From Sphingomonas sp. Ag1 (GTDB lineage Bacteria > Pseudomonadota > Alphaproteobacteria > Sphingomonadales > Sphingomonadaceae): a DNA stretch of 55,309 nt. The notes below the pieces were generated by a model. That model was not told the DNA's origin, ran no database searches, and worked only from the letters and a program-made list of their open reading frames with translations. The position numbers and the translations under genes are program-made. The DNA lies in the NCBI RefSeq assembly GCF_000980895.1, contig NZ_LAZX01000079.1, forward strand, positions 1 through 55,309. The letters are read 5' to 3'. This document shows, piece by piece, positions 17,667 through 27,237 of the stretch. How positions within the stretch are numbered: position 1 is the first letter of the stretch; each line of letters begins with the position of its first letter.

Positions 17667-20600
17667 GCGGACAGCTCCTGTTGGCGTTCGCCAAATCGTT
17701 CAAAGAGAATGGGAAGAAGGACGAGCGTCAGCAACGTCGAGGTGACGAGGCCGCCGATCACGACGATCGCCAGCGGGCGCTGGATCTCCGAGCCCGGCCC
17801 GGTCGCGAAGAGCAGGGGCACGAGGCCGAAGCCGGTGATGCTGGCGGTCATCATCACCGGGCGCAGCCGGCGTTCGGCGCCGGTCCGCACCGCCTGCGCC
17901 ATCGGCATGCCATCGGCGCGCAGCTGGCGGAAATAGGCGACCAGGACGAGGCCGTTCAGCACCGCAATACCAAGCAGGGCGATGAAGCCGACCGAGGCGG
18001 GGACCGAGAGGTACTCGCCCGTCAGCCACAAAGCGACGATCCCGCCGACGGCGGCGAAGGGGATGTTGGCGAGGATCAGCAGCGACCCGCGCACCGATTT
18101 CAGCGTCACGAACAGGACGAGGAAGATCAGCAACAGCGCGATCGGAATGACCGTCGCCAGCCGCGCGGAGGCGCGCTGCTGGTTTTCGAACTGCCCGCCC
18201 CATTCAAGGCGGTAGCCCTGCGGCAGCGGGACTTCCGCAGCAACGCGGGCCCGGGCATCATCGACATAGCCGACGAGATCGCGGCCCGAGACGAACGCCT
18301 GCACCAGCGCATAGCGCGAGCCGCTTTCGTGATCGATGCGGATCGGCCCCTCGGTCTTCTCCACGCGCGCCAGATCGCTGAGCCGGGCAAGCTCGCCGCT
18401 GGGCGTCGTCACCTGGAGGTCGGCAAACCGAGTAGCGTCGTCGCGCGTGCCGTCATTGCTGCGGATCATCACGGGGACGCGCTTCTGCCCCTCGGCGACG
18501 ATGCCCGCGGGCAGCCCCTCGAGCTGAGCGCGCAGCGTGTCCTGCAACTGGTCGATCGGCATGCCGGCGCGCCCCGCCGCGGTGCGATCGATATCGAGCT
18601 GGAGATAGTCGATATTCTCGTTGGCGACGGTCAGCACCTCGGCCGCGCCTGGGGTGGATTGCAGGACGTGCTGGATCCGCCCGGCCAGCCCGGCAAGCGT
18701 CTTCAGGTCGGGGCCGAAGATCTTGACCGCGAGGTCACCGCGCGCGCCGGTCAGCATTTCGGCGACTCGCATCTCGATCGGCTGGGTGAAGCTGGGGTCG
18801 AAGCCCGGCATTCCTTCCAGCGCGCGGCGCATTTCGGCGACGACGAACTCGCGATCGCCGCGCCATTCGCTGGCGGGCTTCAGCGTCACGAACAGGTCGG
18901 TTTCGTTGAGCCCCATCGGATCGAGGCCAATCTCGTCAGTGCCGGTGCGCGAGATGACGCCGGTGACTTCGGGCACCTTGCTGATCAGCTCCCGCTCGAC
19001 GCGTGAGGTGAGGTCGAGCGAACGGTCGAGGCCGACGGTCGGCAGCTTGGTGATCTGGATCACCACCGATCCTTCGTCCATCGTCGGCATGAACGTCTTG
19101 CCGACCGCGCCATAGGCAAGGCCCGCGATGACCAGCCCGACGCCCGCCAGGGCATAGACCAGCTTCTTGCGCGCGAACGCGCCCGTCAGCAGGCGATGGT
19201 AGCGCGGGGCAAGCATCCGCATGACCCAAGGCTCGCGATGATGGCCGCTCTTGAGGCCATAGGAAGCGAGCACCGGCACCAACGTGAGCGCGAGCAGCAG
19301 CGACCCGGCGAGCGCGAACATGATGGTGAGGGCGACGGGGGCGAAGAGCTTGCCCTCCAGCCCCTGCAGCGAGAGCAGGGGCAGGAAGACGAGCGCGATG
19401 ATGACGATGCCGGCGGTCACCGGCACGACAACCTCCGCCGTCGCGCGATAGACGATGTTGAGCCGGGGGGCGTTTTCCTCGCCCGGGCGGTTCAGCCGCT
19501 CGACGATATTCTCGACCACCACCACCGCGCCATCGACCAGCAGGCCGATCGCGATGGCGAGGCCGCCGAGGCTCATCAGATTGGCCGACAGCCCCATGCC
19601 GCGCATGAACAGAAAGGTGGTGAGCGCCGCCATCGGCAGCGTCGTCGCGACGATCGCCGCCGCGCGCCAATCACCCAGGAACAGGATCAGAAGCACGATG
19701 ACCAGGATCGTCGCCTCGATCAGCGCCTTTTGCACGGTCTGCACCGCGCGACCGACCAGGTCGGAGCGATCGTAGAAGATCGTGATCTTCGTACCCGTGG
19801 GGAAGCTGCGTTCCAGCTCCGCCAGCCGTTCGCGCACGCCATCGACGACCTTGCGCGAATCGGCGCCGCGCAGCGCCATGACAAGGCCCTGAACGGCCTC
19901 GCCCTTGCCGTGCGCGGTGACGCCGCCATAGCGGGTCAGCGATCCCGTGCCGACAGTCGCGACGTCGCCGATCCGCACCACCCGCCCGTCGCGGGCGACG
20001 ACCGCCATCGCCTCGACATCGCTGACGCTCTGGATCGCGCCGACCGCGCGGACGATCAGCGCCTCCTCCCCCGCCGCGATTCGGCCGGCGCCGTCATTGC
20101 GGTTGCCGCGCATGATCGCGTTGCGCAGGTCGTCGACCGACAGGCGCGCGGCGGCGAGTGCGGCGGCATCGGGGCGGATCTCATAGGTGCGCACGAAGCC
20201 GCCGAGCGCATTGACATCGGCGACGCCCGGCACGGTGCGCAGCGCGGGGCGGATCGTCCAGTCGAGCAGCTCGCGCTTCTCGGCGAGCGACAGCGGGCCG
20301 TCGATGGTGAACATCAGCACGTCCGACAGCGGCGTGGAGATCGGCGCCATGCCGCCGGTCACGCCTTCGGGCATGTCGGCCATGACGTTCGCCAGCCGCT
20401 CGCCGACCTGCTGGCGCGCCCAATAGATGTCGGTGCCGTCGGTGAAGTCGATCGTGATGTCGGCGATGGCGTATTTGGCGGTGGAGCGAAGCGTCGCCTG
20501 ATTGGGCAGGCCGAGCGTTTCGAGCTCGATCGGGGCAATGACGCGGGTTTCCACCTCCTCGGGCGTCATGCCCGGCGCCTTCAGGATGATCTTGACCTGC

Positions 20601-20734
20601 GTCTGCGCGATATTGGGATAGGCGTCGACCGGCAGCGAAGCGTAGGCAAGCGCGCCGAGCACGCCGACCACCAGGGTCAGGCCGATGACGACCAGCCGAT
20701 AGGATAGCGACCAGGCGACGAGCGATCGAAGCAT
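17663..20734 (-). CDS. Heavy-metal efflux RND pump (CzcA/CusA family)
   Basis: A 1023-residue inner-membrane proton/metal antiporter of full length. It has the N-terminal TM1 region (MLRSLVAWSLSYRLVVIGLTLVVG), PVDAYPNIAQTQVKI, the TM4 signature LGGLAIAIGLLVDGAVVVVENIVERL with the proton-relay aspartate, two large periplasmic loops, and FVTLKSVRGSLLILANIPFAAVGG in the second half. The TM4 wording differs from the classic CzcA divalent motif (DFGxxxDGAVVxxEN) and leans toward the CusA/HME3-type GG(L/I)AIAIG form, so the metal (Cu/Ag versus Co/Zn/Cd) stays open. It overlaps the adaptor gene by one base and the DUF3240 gene by ATGA. Confidence 0.95.
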   Translation of the reverse strand: MLRSLVAWSLSYRLVVIGLTLVVGVLGALAYASLPVDAYPNIAQTQVKIILKAPGMTPEEVETRVIAPIELETLGLPNQATLRSTAKYAIADITIDFTDGTDIYWARQQVGERLANVMADMPEGVTGGMAPISTPLSDVLMFTIDGPLSLAEKRELLDWTIRPALRTVPGVADVNALGGFVRTYEIRPDAAALAAARLSVDDLRNAIMRGNRNDGAGRIAAGEEALIVRAVGAIQSVSDVEAMAVVARDGRVVRIGDVATVGTGSLTRYGGVTAHGKGEAVQGLVMALRGADSRKVVDGVRERLAELERSFPTGTKITIFYDRSDLVGRAVQTVQKALIEATILVIVLLILFLGDWRAAAIVATTLPMAALTTFLFMRGMGLSANLMSLGGLAIAIGLLVDGAVVVVENIVERLNRPGEENAPRLNIVYRATAEVVVPVTAGIVIIALVFLPLLSLQGLEGKLFAPVALTIMFALAGSLLLALTLVPVLASYGLKSGHHREPWVMRMLAPRYHRLLTGAFARKKLVYALAGVGLVIAGLAYGAVGKTFMPTMDEGSVVIQITKLPTVGLDRSLDLTSRVERELISKVPEVTGVISRTGTDEIGLDPMGLNETDLFVTLKPASEWRGDREFVVAEMRRALEGMPGFDPSFTQPIEMRVAEMLTGARGDLAVKIFGPDLKTLAGLAGRIQHVLQSTPGAAEVLTVANENIDYLQLDIDRTAAGRAGMPIDQLQDTLRAQLEGLPAGIVAEGQKRVPVMIRSNDGTRDDATRFADLQVTTPSGELARLSDLARVEKTEGPIRIDHESGSRYALVQAFVSGRDLVGYVDDARARVAAEVPLPQGYRLEWGGQFENQQRASARLATVIPIALLLIFLVLFVTLKSVRGSLLILANIPFAAVGGIVALWLTGEYLSVPASVGFIALLGIAVLNGLVLVAYFRQLRADGMPMAQAVRTGAERRLRPVMMTASITGFGLVPLLFATGPGSEIQRPLAIVVIGGLVTSTLLTLVLLPILFERFGERQQELSA

Positions 20735-21855
20735 CAGTTCTGCCCTGCGATCGACTTGAGCTCACTCACCCCGGCGACGGCGATCTGCTCCCCGGCGCGA
20801 AGGCCCGAGCGGATAACGATCATGCCATCGGCGCGGTCGCCGGTCGCGACCGTGCGCACCGCCGCGCCTTGGGGCGTGCGGACGAATACGCTGGGCTTGC
20901 CGTCGACATCGGTGACGGCAGCGGCGGGAACGGCGATCGCGCCGTCCGACGCGGGCACATAGAGGGTGGCGGAGACCGCACGGCCGGAAACCACCCCGGC
21001 GCTGGCGGGGACGCGCGCGCGCAGGGTAGCGGAGCGGGTCTGCGGATCGATCACGCTGCCGACGCTGGTCACCTCACCGCGCACGTCATCGCCGCTTGCG
21101 GCTGGCACGCGCACCGACATGCCGGGGCGCACCTGGCCCAACAGCCGTTCGGGCAGCTGCGCGGTCAGCTCGTAACGCCCCTGCGCATCGATGACATAGG
21201 CGGAGGTCGCCTCGCTCACCGGGCTGCCGGTGGTGATCGTGGCGGCGGTGATCTTGCCCGAAATCGGCGCGGTCAGCGTGTAGCTGCCGCGGTTGGGCGA
21301 TCCGTTGACGAGGCGGACGATGCGGCGCTGCTCGTTCAGTTCCGCCTCCGCCTCGCGCAGCGCGGCGCGCGCCTCGTCAGCCCGCGATCCGGCGATGACG
21401 CCTTCACGGGCGAGCTGACCCAGGCGGCGGTCGTTGGCGCGGGCGACGGCGACGCGGGCCGACGCCTGGTCGATCCCGGCGGCAAGCGTGAACATCTCGC
21501 GCGCGGCGACGGTCGCCAGCGGCTGGCCGGCGCGCACGCTGTCGCCCTCCACCACCATCGTCCGGGTGACGACGCCCGGGATCACCGCAGCGACCGCGAC
21601 GCGGGCGTTGGGCGGGGGGGCGAGCGTGGCGGGGACGGTGGCGACAGGCAGTTCGCTGACGCTTTCGACCGGGGCGAACGTGACACCAATCCGGGACAAT
21701 TCGGCCGCCGACAGGGCGAGGGGGGACTTGCCGGCGGCCGCGGCGTTGCTGGTGGCGGCCTCATTGCCGTCCTCCGGTATCGCGTCATTGCCGCCGCACG
21801 CCGCGAGCGCGCCGAGCAATGCGAGAAGCAGCGGCTGTCGCCAGTTGCCGACCAT
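20734..21855 (-). CDS. RND efflux periplasmic adaptor lipoprotein (CzcB/CusB family)
   Basis: A 373-residue membrane-fusion protein. The N-terminus MVGNWRQPLLLALLGALAACGGND has a lipobox (LAAC), so it should be anchored to the membrane by lipid. Next come a barrel-sandwich/lipoyl half (ARVAVAAVIPGVVTRTMVVEGDSVRAGQPLATV), an alpha-hairpin (ARVAVARANDRRLGQLAREGVIAGSRADEARAALREAEAELNEQRR), the second lipoyl half (YTLTAPISGKITAATITTGSPV) and a beta-barrel domain. No His-rich N-terminal metal-binding extension is seen. First gene of the efflux operon, divergent from the two-component system. Confidence 0.93.
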   Translation of the reverse strand: MVGNWRQPLLLALLGALAACGGNDAIPEDGNEAATSNAAAAGKSPLALSAAELSRIGVTFAPVESVSELPVATVPATLAPPPNARVAVAAVIPGVVTRTMVVEGDSVRAGQPLATVAAREMFTLAAGIDQASARVAVARANDRRLGQLAREGVIAGSRADEARAALREAEAELNEQRRIVRLVNGSPNRGSYTLTAPISGKITAATITTGSPVSEATSAYVIDAQGRYELTAQLPERLLGQVRPGMSVRVPAASGDDVRGEVTSVGSVIDPQTRSATLRARVPASAGVVSGRAVSATLYVPASDGAIAVPAAAVTDVDGKPSVFVRTPQGAAVRTVATGDRADGMIVIRSGLRAGEQIAVAGVSELKSIAGQN

Positions 21856-21904
21856 GAAAGACGCCCCGATGTTGTTAGCCTGGGCGCGCCGTTAGCTTCG
21901 CAAC

Positions 21905-21922
21905 CTGACAGGAACCTGTCAG
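21905..21922. promoter_or_regulatory. Perfect palindrome, likely response-regulator box shared by efflux operon and two-component genes
   Basis: CTGACAGG-AA-CCTGTCAG is an 8-bp perfect inverted repeat in the 75-bp divergent gap. It sits 50 bp from the adaptor start and 9 bp before the response-regulator start. On the minus strand a TTGCGA lies just downstream of it, so it would occupy an activator position next to the -35 of the efflux promoter. The half-sites TGACA/TGTCA resemble those of the E. coli CusR box (TGACAAnnTTGTCA), though the spacing is 2 bp longer. Confidence 0.6.
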
Positions 21923-21930
21923 AATGGGCC

Positions 21931-22584
21931 ATGCGAATCCTTCTGGTCGAAGATGAAGCCGCGCTGGCCGAGCGGGTCGTCGCGAACCTCGCGCGGCACG
22001 GCATGACGTGCGAATGGCTGGCGCAAGGCGAGGACGCGGTGGATTTCGCCAGCGACGGCTTCACCGTGCTGGTGGTCGACGTCGGCCTGCCCGGCATGTC
22101 GGGAATCGAGCTGGTGCGGGCGCTACGCGTCAAGGGCATCGCCACGCCGATCCTGATCCTGACCGCGCGCAGCGGGTGGGAGGAAAAGGTCGAGGGGCTG
22201 AACGCGGGCGCCGATGATTTCATCGTCAAGCCAGTACGCACGGAGGAGCTGGTCGCCCGGATCCACGCGCTGGCGCGGCGTGCGGCGGGACATAGTGCGA
22301 CGCGGATCACCGCCGGGCGGATCGCGATCGACACCGCATCGGGCGAGGCATGGCTGGACGACCAGCCGGTGCCGCTGACCGCGCGCGAATTCCACCTGCT
22401 GCAGCTGCTGGTCTACAATGCCGGGCGGACGCTGACGCGGCAGAGCATCATCGACAGCCTGTATCCGCTGAGCGAGGAGCGGGACGAGAATGCGATCGAG
22501 GTGCTGGTCGGCCGATTGCGGCGCAAGATCGGCCGCGAGCATGTCGTGACGGTGCGCGGCCTCGGCTATCGGTTCGCGGCATGA
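21931..22584 (+). CDS. OmpR/PhoB-family response regulator (metal-responsive candidate)
   Basis: 217 residues. The receiver domain (1-115) has the acidic pair Glu7/Asp8, phospho-acceptor Asp50 in VVDVGLPGMSG, Thr78 and Lys100 in FIVKP. The C-terminal winged helix (125-217) has PLTAREFHLLQLLVYNAGRTLTRQSIIDSLY and ENAIEVLVGRLRRKIG. The ATG at 21931 gives a receiver that begins in the usual way (MRILLVEDEA). It is divergent from the RND efflux operon and overlaps the kinase gene by ATGA. Gene order and the palindrome suggest it activates the efflux genes when the kinase senses metal in the periplasm. Confidence 0.94.
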   Translation: MRILLVEDEAALAERVVANLARHGMTCEWLAQGEDAVDFASDGFTVLVVDVGLPGMSGIELVRALRVKGIATPILILTARSGWEEKVEGLNAGADDFIVKPVRTEELVARIHALARRAAGHSATRITAGRIAIDTASGEAWLDDQPVPLTAREFHLLQLLVYNAGRTLTRQSIIDSLYPLSEERDENAIEVLVGRLRRKIGREHVVTVRGLGYRFAA

Positions 22585-23891
22585 GCCAGCCGCTGCACAA
22601 CAGCCTGCGACTGCGGCTGATCGTCGGATCGGCCCTTGGCGTGATCCTCGCGGTCCTGCTCGCGGGGCTGTTCATCGGATATTTGTATCGCAGCCACACC
22701 ACCGACCGTTTCCAGACCGAGCTGGATCACCATCTGGGCGAGTTGGTGGCGCTGATCGACTTCGATCCGCAAGGGCGCCCGGTGGTGCGACAGCCGCTGT
22801 CGGATCCGCAGTTCAACGTCGGGCGATCGGGACTGTACTGGCAGGTTGACGGGCCGCGGGGGAGCGCGCTGTCGCCCTCGCTCGCCGACGGGCTGCGGCT
22901 GATCCCCGCCGCGGATGAGGCGTGGCATCGCGGGCGGGCTGGCGCGGAGGAAGAGGTGCTCCAGCGCAGCGCGCGCGTGTTGCGGGACGGGCAGCCACTG
23001 ACCGTCACCATCGCCTCGGCGCAGCACCTGCTGGAGGAACAGGTGGACCATTTCCGGTTCGACCTGACGCTGTCGATGACGGTGGTCGGCCTGTTGCTGC
23101 TGGGCGGGGCGGCGCTGCTGGTGCGATTCGGCCTGACGCCGGTTCGCCGGCTGGGTGAGGAGGTGGACCGGTTGCGCAACGGCGAGATCGAGCGGCTGGA
23201 CCCGCATGTCCCGGCCGAGTTCGAGCCGGTCGTCACCCGATTCAACGCGCTGCTGGAGGGGCAGGCGCAGCTGATCGCGCGAGCGCGCACGGAATCGGGC
23301 AATCTCGCGCACAATCTGCGCACCCCGCTGGCGTTGATTACCGCGGAGGCCGAGCAACTGGAAAACGGCGGCCAGACGCAGAGCGCGGCGTTCCTGCTTG
23401 AACGCTGCCGCATGATGCAGCGGCAGATCGACTATCACCTTGCCCGTGCAGCCGCGGCGGGCACGCGCGGGGCGGGGACGCGGACCGCGGTCGCGCCGCT
23501 GCTGGTGCGGATCGTGGAGGCGATGCAGCGCCTCCATGCCGATCGCGGGATCAGGGTCGTGATCGACCTTCCCGACGGGCTGCGCCTGCCGTGCGACAGC
23601 GGTGATCTGGCCGAGATCCTGTCCAACCTGATCGACAATGCCTTCAAATGGGCGCGCAGCACGATCACCGTGGCGGGCGGGGATGACCGGATCACGATCA
23701 GCGATGACGGGCCCGGCATTCCCGCGGCGCAGCGCGCGCTGGTGACCAACATCGGTATCCGGCTGGACCCGGCGACGCCGGGGACGGGCCTTGGCCTGGC
23801 GGCGACGGCGGACCTGCTCCGCTTTTATGATGCGACGCTGACGCTGGACGATGCGCCACAGGGGGGGCTGAGCGTTACCGTCCGCTTTTGA
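22581..23891 (+). CDS. Two-component sensor histidine kinase
   Basis: A 436-residue membrane kinase. It has TM1 at ~residues 12-35, a periplasmic sensor of ~125 residues (38-163), TM2 at ~164-184, a HAMP-like linker, then a dimerisation helix with the phospho-acceptor His244 in GNLAHNLRTPLALI. The ATPase has the N box LSNLIDNAFKWA, G1 SDDGPGIP and G2 GTGLGLAATADLL. The HNLRTPL form, with Asn after His instead of Glu, is the variant known from PhoQ-like kinases. The sensor loop has no His/Met cluster that would name a metal. It is coupled by ATGA to the response regulator. Confidence 0.93.
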   Translation: MSQPLHNSLRLRLIVGSALGVILAVLLAGLFIGYLYRSHTTDRFQTELDHHLGELVALIDFDPQGRPVVRQPLSDPQFNVGRSGLYWQVDGPRGSALSPSLADGLRLIPAADEAWHRGRAGAEEEVLQRSARVLRDGQPLTVTIASAQHLLEEQVDHFRFDLTLSMTVVGLLLLGGAALLVRFGLTPVRRLGEEVDRLRNGEIERLDPHVPAEFEPVVTRFNALLEGQAQLIARARTESGNLAHNLRTPLALITAEAEQLENGGQTQSAAFLLERCRMMQRQIDYHLARAAAAGTRGAGTRTAVAPLLVRIVEAMQRLHADRGIRVVIDLPDGLRLPCDSGDLAEILSNLIDNAFKWARSTITVAGGDDRITISDDGPGIPAAQRALVTNIGIRLDPATPGTGLGLAATADLLRFYDATLTLDDAPQGGLSVTVRF

Positions 23892-24074
23892 ACGTCTGCG
23901 TCGCGCGTCGGTGCTGCGCCGCGCTTCAGTGTTGCTCCTTTGTTACAGCAGGTAGCAAATCGCGTCGTGCCGCCGGAACTCATGCTCCCGCAATCGCGGT
24001 CGCGGCGTTTTCCCCGCCACAGGACAAAAGAAGCCAGAACGACAGGAAGCCAGCACGACAAAAGGGAGGAAGCC

Positions 24075-27000
24075 ATGCAACGGTTCGCTCTTTTCGCAGG
24101 TAGTTCGACGGCGGCGCTCGGCGCCCTGATGCTTCCCGCGATCGCGGTAGCGCAGACCACTCCAGACACGACCCCCCAGACAGACCAAACGGCCACGGCT
24201 CAGGCGCCCACCCCCCGCACGGTGGCGGCGACAACCGAAGAAGACCCGGGCGACATCATCATCACCGGGTCGCGCATCGCGCGGCCCGCGGTGGACAATC
24301 CGCAACCGACCACCACCGTCGACGCCGCGACGATCAACAATCGCGGCTATCCGGAAATCGCCCGCGCGCTGAACGAGCTGCCCGGCTTTGGCGTGCCCGA
24401 CAGTTCGCTGGTCGGCGACCAGGGCAACGGCTTTGGCGTCGGGCAGAGCTTCGTCAACCTGTACGGGCTGGGATCGCAGCGGACACTGACGCTGGTCAAC
24501 GCGCGGCGGTTCGTGGGTGCGAACCCGGCGACGATCTTTTCATCGGGCGGCGCGGGCACGCAGGTCGACCTCAACACCATCCCGACCAAGCTGATCCAGC
24601 GGATCGAGACGATCTCCATTGGTGGCGCGCCGATCTATGGCGCCGATGCCATCGCGGGCACGGTGAACATCATCCTGCGCAACGATTACGAAGGGTTGGA
24701 TGTCGACGGGCAGGTCGGGATCAGCCAGCGCGGCGATCTGGGCAACCAGCGCGTGCGCCTGCTCGCGGGGAAGAACTTTGCCGACGGGCGCGGCAACATC
24801 ACGGTCAATGTTGAATACAATCACGATGACGGCCTGTTAGGCAACAAGCGCGAGATCATCCGGCGGCAGCTGGGCTTTATTGCGCCTGCGCCGGGCACGT
24901 CGCCCTTCAACCAGATACTCGTGGAAAACACGCGCACCTATCTGGGAACCCCGGCGGGCATTCCGTTCATCCGCGATGCCGCGCGACTGGTCCCGGCCAC
25001 CGCGGGCGGCACGACGTCCGTTGTCCGCAATGCGGCGGGCCAGATCCTGGGTTTCGATCGCAACAGCAATCTGGTGCCGTTCAACATCGGAACTCCGACG
25101 CAGGACCCCACCACGTTTCTGGGCGGTGACAACCTGAACTTCGCCGACATCACCAACGCCCGCGTGAAGGATGACCGGTTCAACGCGGTGGCGCTGGCGA
25201 AATTTGACTTTTCGGACCGGATCACCGCCTTCGGCGAGGCGTGGTATTCCCGGAACAAGGCCACCAATCTCGCTGGTCAGCCGGTTTACAACACGGCCTT
25301 CTTCAGCGCGAGCGACCCAGGCGCCTTTGACGTCAACGGCAATTTCATCATCCCGCTGAACAATCCGTTCCTGACGCCGCAGGCGCGGGCATTGATAGTG
25401 CAGAACCTGACGGCGGCGGGGCTGCCCGCGGGCGACACGGACGTTTTCTACCTTGGGCGCGCCAATACCGATCTCGTCTCCGGCGTGGCGCGGCTGGATC
25501 AGGAAATGTACCGCTTCGTCGGCGGGTTGCGCGGCGATTTCTCGCTCGGCGAGCGGGTGTTCAACTGGGAAGTGTCGGCCAATTACGGCCGTACCAACAG
25601 CCGGTCGAGCCAGCCCTCGCTGGTGGAGCCGAACCTGCGGCGGGCGCTGAACGCCGGCTTCGACGCCAATGGCAATATCGTCTGCCTGCCGTTCAACCCG
25701 GACCCGAGCAACCCGGCGTCGCCGCCCAATGTGCCGCAATATAACGGCACCATCTCCACCACCTGCGCGCCGCTGAACCTGTTCGGTAGCGGCGCACCGA
25801 GCCAGGCGGCGCGCGATTATGTGACCACCAATGCGCGGACCGAGGCGATCACCTCGCAGCGCGATTTCCTGGCGACGCTGACCGGGCCGGTGTTCAAGCT
25901 GCCGGGGGGCGATTTCGCGATTTCCGTCGGCTATGAGAACCGCCGCGAATTCTCCCGCTTCTCGCCCGATGAATTCTACACCGAGGCGCTGGGCCGCTCG
26001 ATCCCGATCCTTCCGGTGCGCGGGTCGTACACCACCAACGAAGTGTTCGGGGAGTTCCGCGCCCCGCTGATCGGGCCGGATCAGAACATCCCGTTGATCT
26101 ACCAGCTGGAGATCAACGCGGCGGGCCGGTATGTCGACAATTCGGTCGCCGGCGGTGATTTCACCTGGACGGCGGGCGGCCGCTGGGCGCCGGTCGACGG
26201 CTTTGCGGTGCGGGGCAATTACACCCGCGCGATCCGCGCGCCGGCGGTGACGGAATTGTTCGCCGCCGACCAGCCGGCGTTCGATGGCGGGTTTGATCCG
26301 TGCGATTCCCAGAACCTGACCAGCGGGCCCAACCCGGCGGTGCGCCAGGCCAATTGCGCGGCGGCCGGCCTACCGACGGATTTCTCGTCGCTGATCAACT
26401 CGGTCACCGTGCCGATCACCGTGCTGGGCAATCGCGGACTGCAGAATGAGAAGGCCAATTCCTGGACCGTCGGCGGGGTCCTGACGCCCCGCTTCCTGCC
26501 CGGGTTTGCGCTGTCCGCCGATTATGTGAACATCAACCTCAAGAACACCATCGTATCGTCCAGTGCGACCGACGTGCTGAGCGGCTGCTACGACGCAACT
26601 GATTATCCGGACAATTTCTATTGCAGCCTGATCACCCGCGATACGACGCCGGGCGAAAGTTTCGGCCAGGTGCTGACGCTGGATGAGCCGTTCATCAACC
26701 AGGGCGGGCGTCGGTTTGAGGCAGTGATCGTCGAGGCGAGCTATCGCCGTACATTTGGCGAGATCGGGGTAAATGCCACCGTCAATTACCAGCATCTGAT
26801 AAAGCAGGAGAACCAGATCAACTCGGCGACCCCTTGGGTTAGCGATCGAGGAGAGATCGGCCAGAGTATCGACCGTTTCAACGTCAATCTGACGCTGGAT
26901 CGCGGGCCGATCAGCTGGTTCAACCAGGTGCAATATACCGGCCCGGCGGTGTTCAACGCGACCGATACGCCAACCACGCGCGAGTTCCGCGGGATCGGCA

Positions 27001-27188
27001 GCTACGCGATCTGGAATACCGCGATCATCATCCGTGCGAGCGACAATTTCGATTTCCGCTTCAACATCGACAATGTGACCGACCGGGGCGTCCCTTTCCC
27101 GGCGACGGCAGGAGCGGGGACGCTCAACACCTATTACCAGGGGCTGGTGGGCCGTGCGTTCCTGATGGGGGCGAACGTCCATTTCTGA
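24075..27188 (+). CDS. TonB-dependent receptor, large sphingomonad/xanthomonad type
   Basis: A 1037-residue outer-membrane transporter. The ATG at 24075 follows GGGAGGA. Signal peptide ends near ...AIAVAQ. A TonB-box-like DIIITGSRIARP is followed by the plug domain (ARALNELPGFGVPDSS, LYGLGSQRTLTLVNARRFVG, QRIETISIGGAPIYGADAIAGTVNIILR) and the beta-barrel, ending in ...VGRAFLMGANVHF with terminal Phe. The size and the plug wording fit the receptors that these bacteria use for oligosaccharides or peptides and not siderophore receptors. It follows the kinase by 183 bp and probably has its own promoter; TTTGTTAC-AGCAG-GTAGCAAA at 23939-23959 is a near-palindrome there. Confidence 0.92.
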   Translation: MQRFALFAGSSTAALGALMLPAIAVAQTTPDTTPQTDQTATAQAPTPRTVAATTEEDPGDIIITGSRIARPAVDNPQPTTTVDAATINNRGYPEIARALNELPGFGVPDSSLVGDQGNGFGVGQSFVNLYGLGSQRTLTLVNARRFVGANPATIFSSGGAGTQVDLNTIPTKLIQRIETISIGGAPIYGADAIAGTVNIILRNDYEGLDVDGQVGISQRGDLGNQRVRLLAGKNFADGRGNITVNVEYNHDDGLLGNKREIIRRQLGFIAPAPGTSPFNQILVENTRTYLGTPAGIPFIRDAARLVPATAGGTTSVVRNAAGQILGFDRNSNLVPFNIGTPTQDPTTFLGGDNLNFADITNARVKDDRFNAVALAKFDFSDRITAFGEAWYSRNKATNLAGQPVYNTAFFSASDPGAFDVNGNFIIPLNNPFLTPQARALIVQNLTAAGLPAGDTDVFYLGRANTDLVSGVARLDQEMYRFVGGLRGDFSLGERVFNWEVSANYGRTNSRSSQPSLVEPNLRRALNAGFDANGNIVCLPFNPDPSNPASPPNVPQYNGTISTTCAPLNLFGSGAPSQAARDYVTTNARTEAITSQRDFLATLTGPVFKLPGGDFAISVGYENRREFSRFSPDEFYTEALGRSIPILPVRGSYTTNEVFGEFRAPLIGPDQNIPLIYQLEINAAGRYVDNSVAGGDFTWTAGGRWAPVDGFAVRGNYTRAIRAPAVTELFAADQPAFDGGFDPCDSQNLTSGPNPAVRQANCAAAGLPTDFSSLINSVTVPITVLGNRGLQNEKANSWTVGGVLTPRFLPGFALSADYVNINLKNTIVSSSATDVLSGCYDATDYPDNFYCSLITRDTTPGESFGQVLTLDEPFINQGGRRFEAVIVEASYRRTFGEIGVNATVNYQHLIKQENQINSATPWVSDRGEIGQSIDRFNVNLTLDRGPISWFNQVQYTGPAVFNATDTPTTREFRGIGSYAIWNTAIIIRASDNFDFRFNIDNVTDRGVPFPATAGAGTLNTYYQGLVGRAFLMGANVHF

Positions 27189-27194
27189 TGGGAC

Positions 27195-27225
27195 GGGAGA
27201 GGGGCCGGAAAGCCGCCGCTCTCCC
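27195..27225. terminator. Weak hairpin between convergent genes
   Basis: GGGAGAG (27195-27201) can pair with CTCTCCC (27219-27225) around a GC-rich 17-nt loop, in the 49-bp gap between the convergent TonB receptor and cardiolipin synthase genes. No T tract. Confidence 0.3.
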
Positions 27226-27237
27226 CCGCCCTATGCG

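Noticed and set aside
24075..27188. Linking the large TonB receptor to the metal two-component system as one regulon
   Set aside because: The 183-bp gap and the carbohydrate/peptide-type plug argue for an independent transcript.
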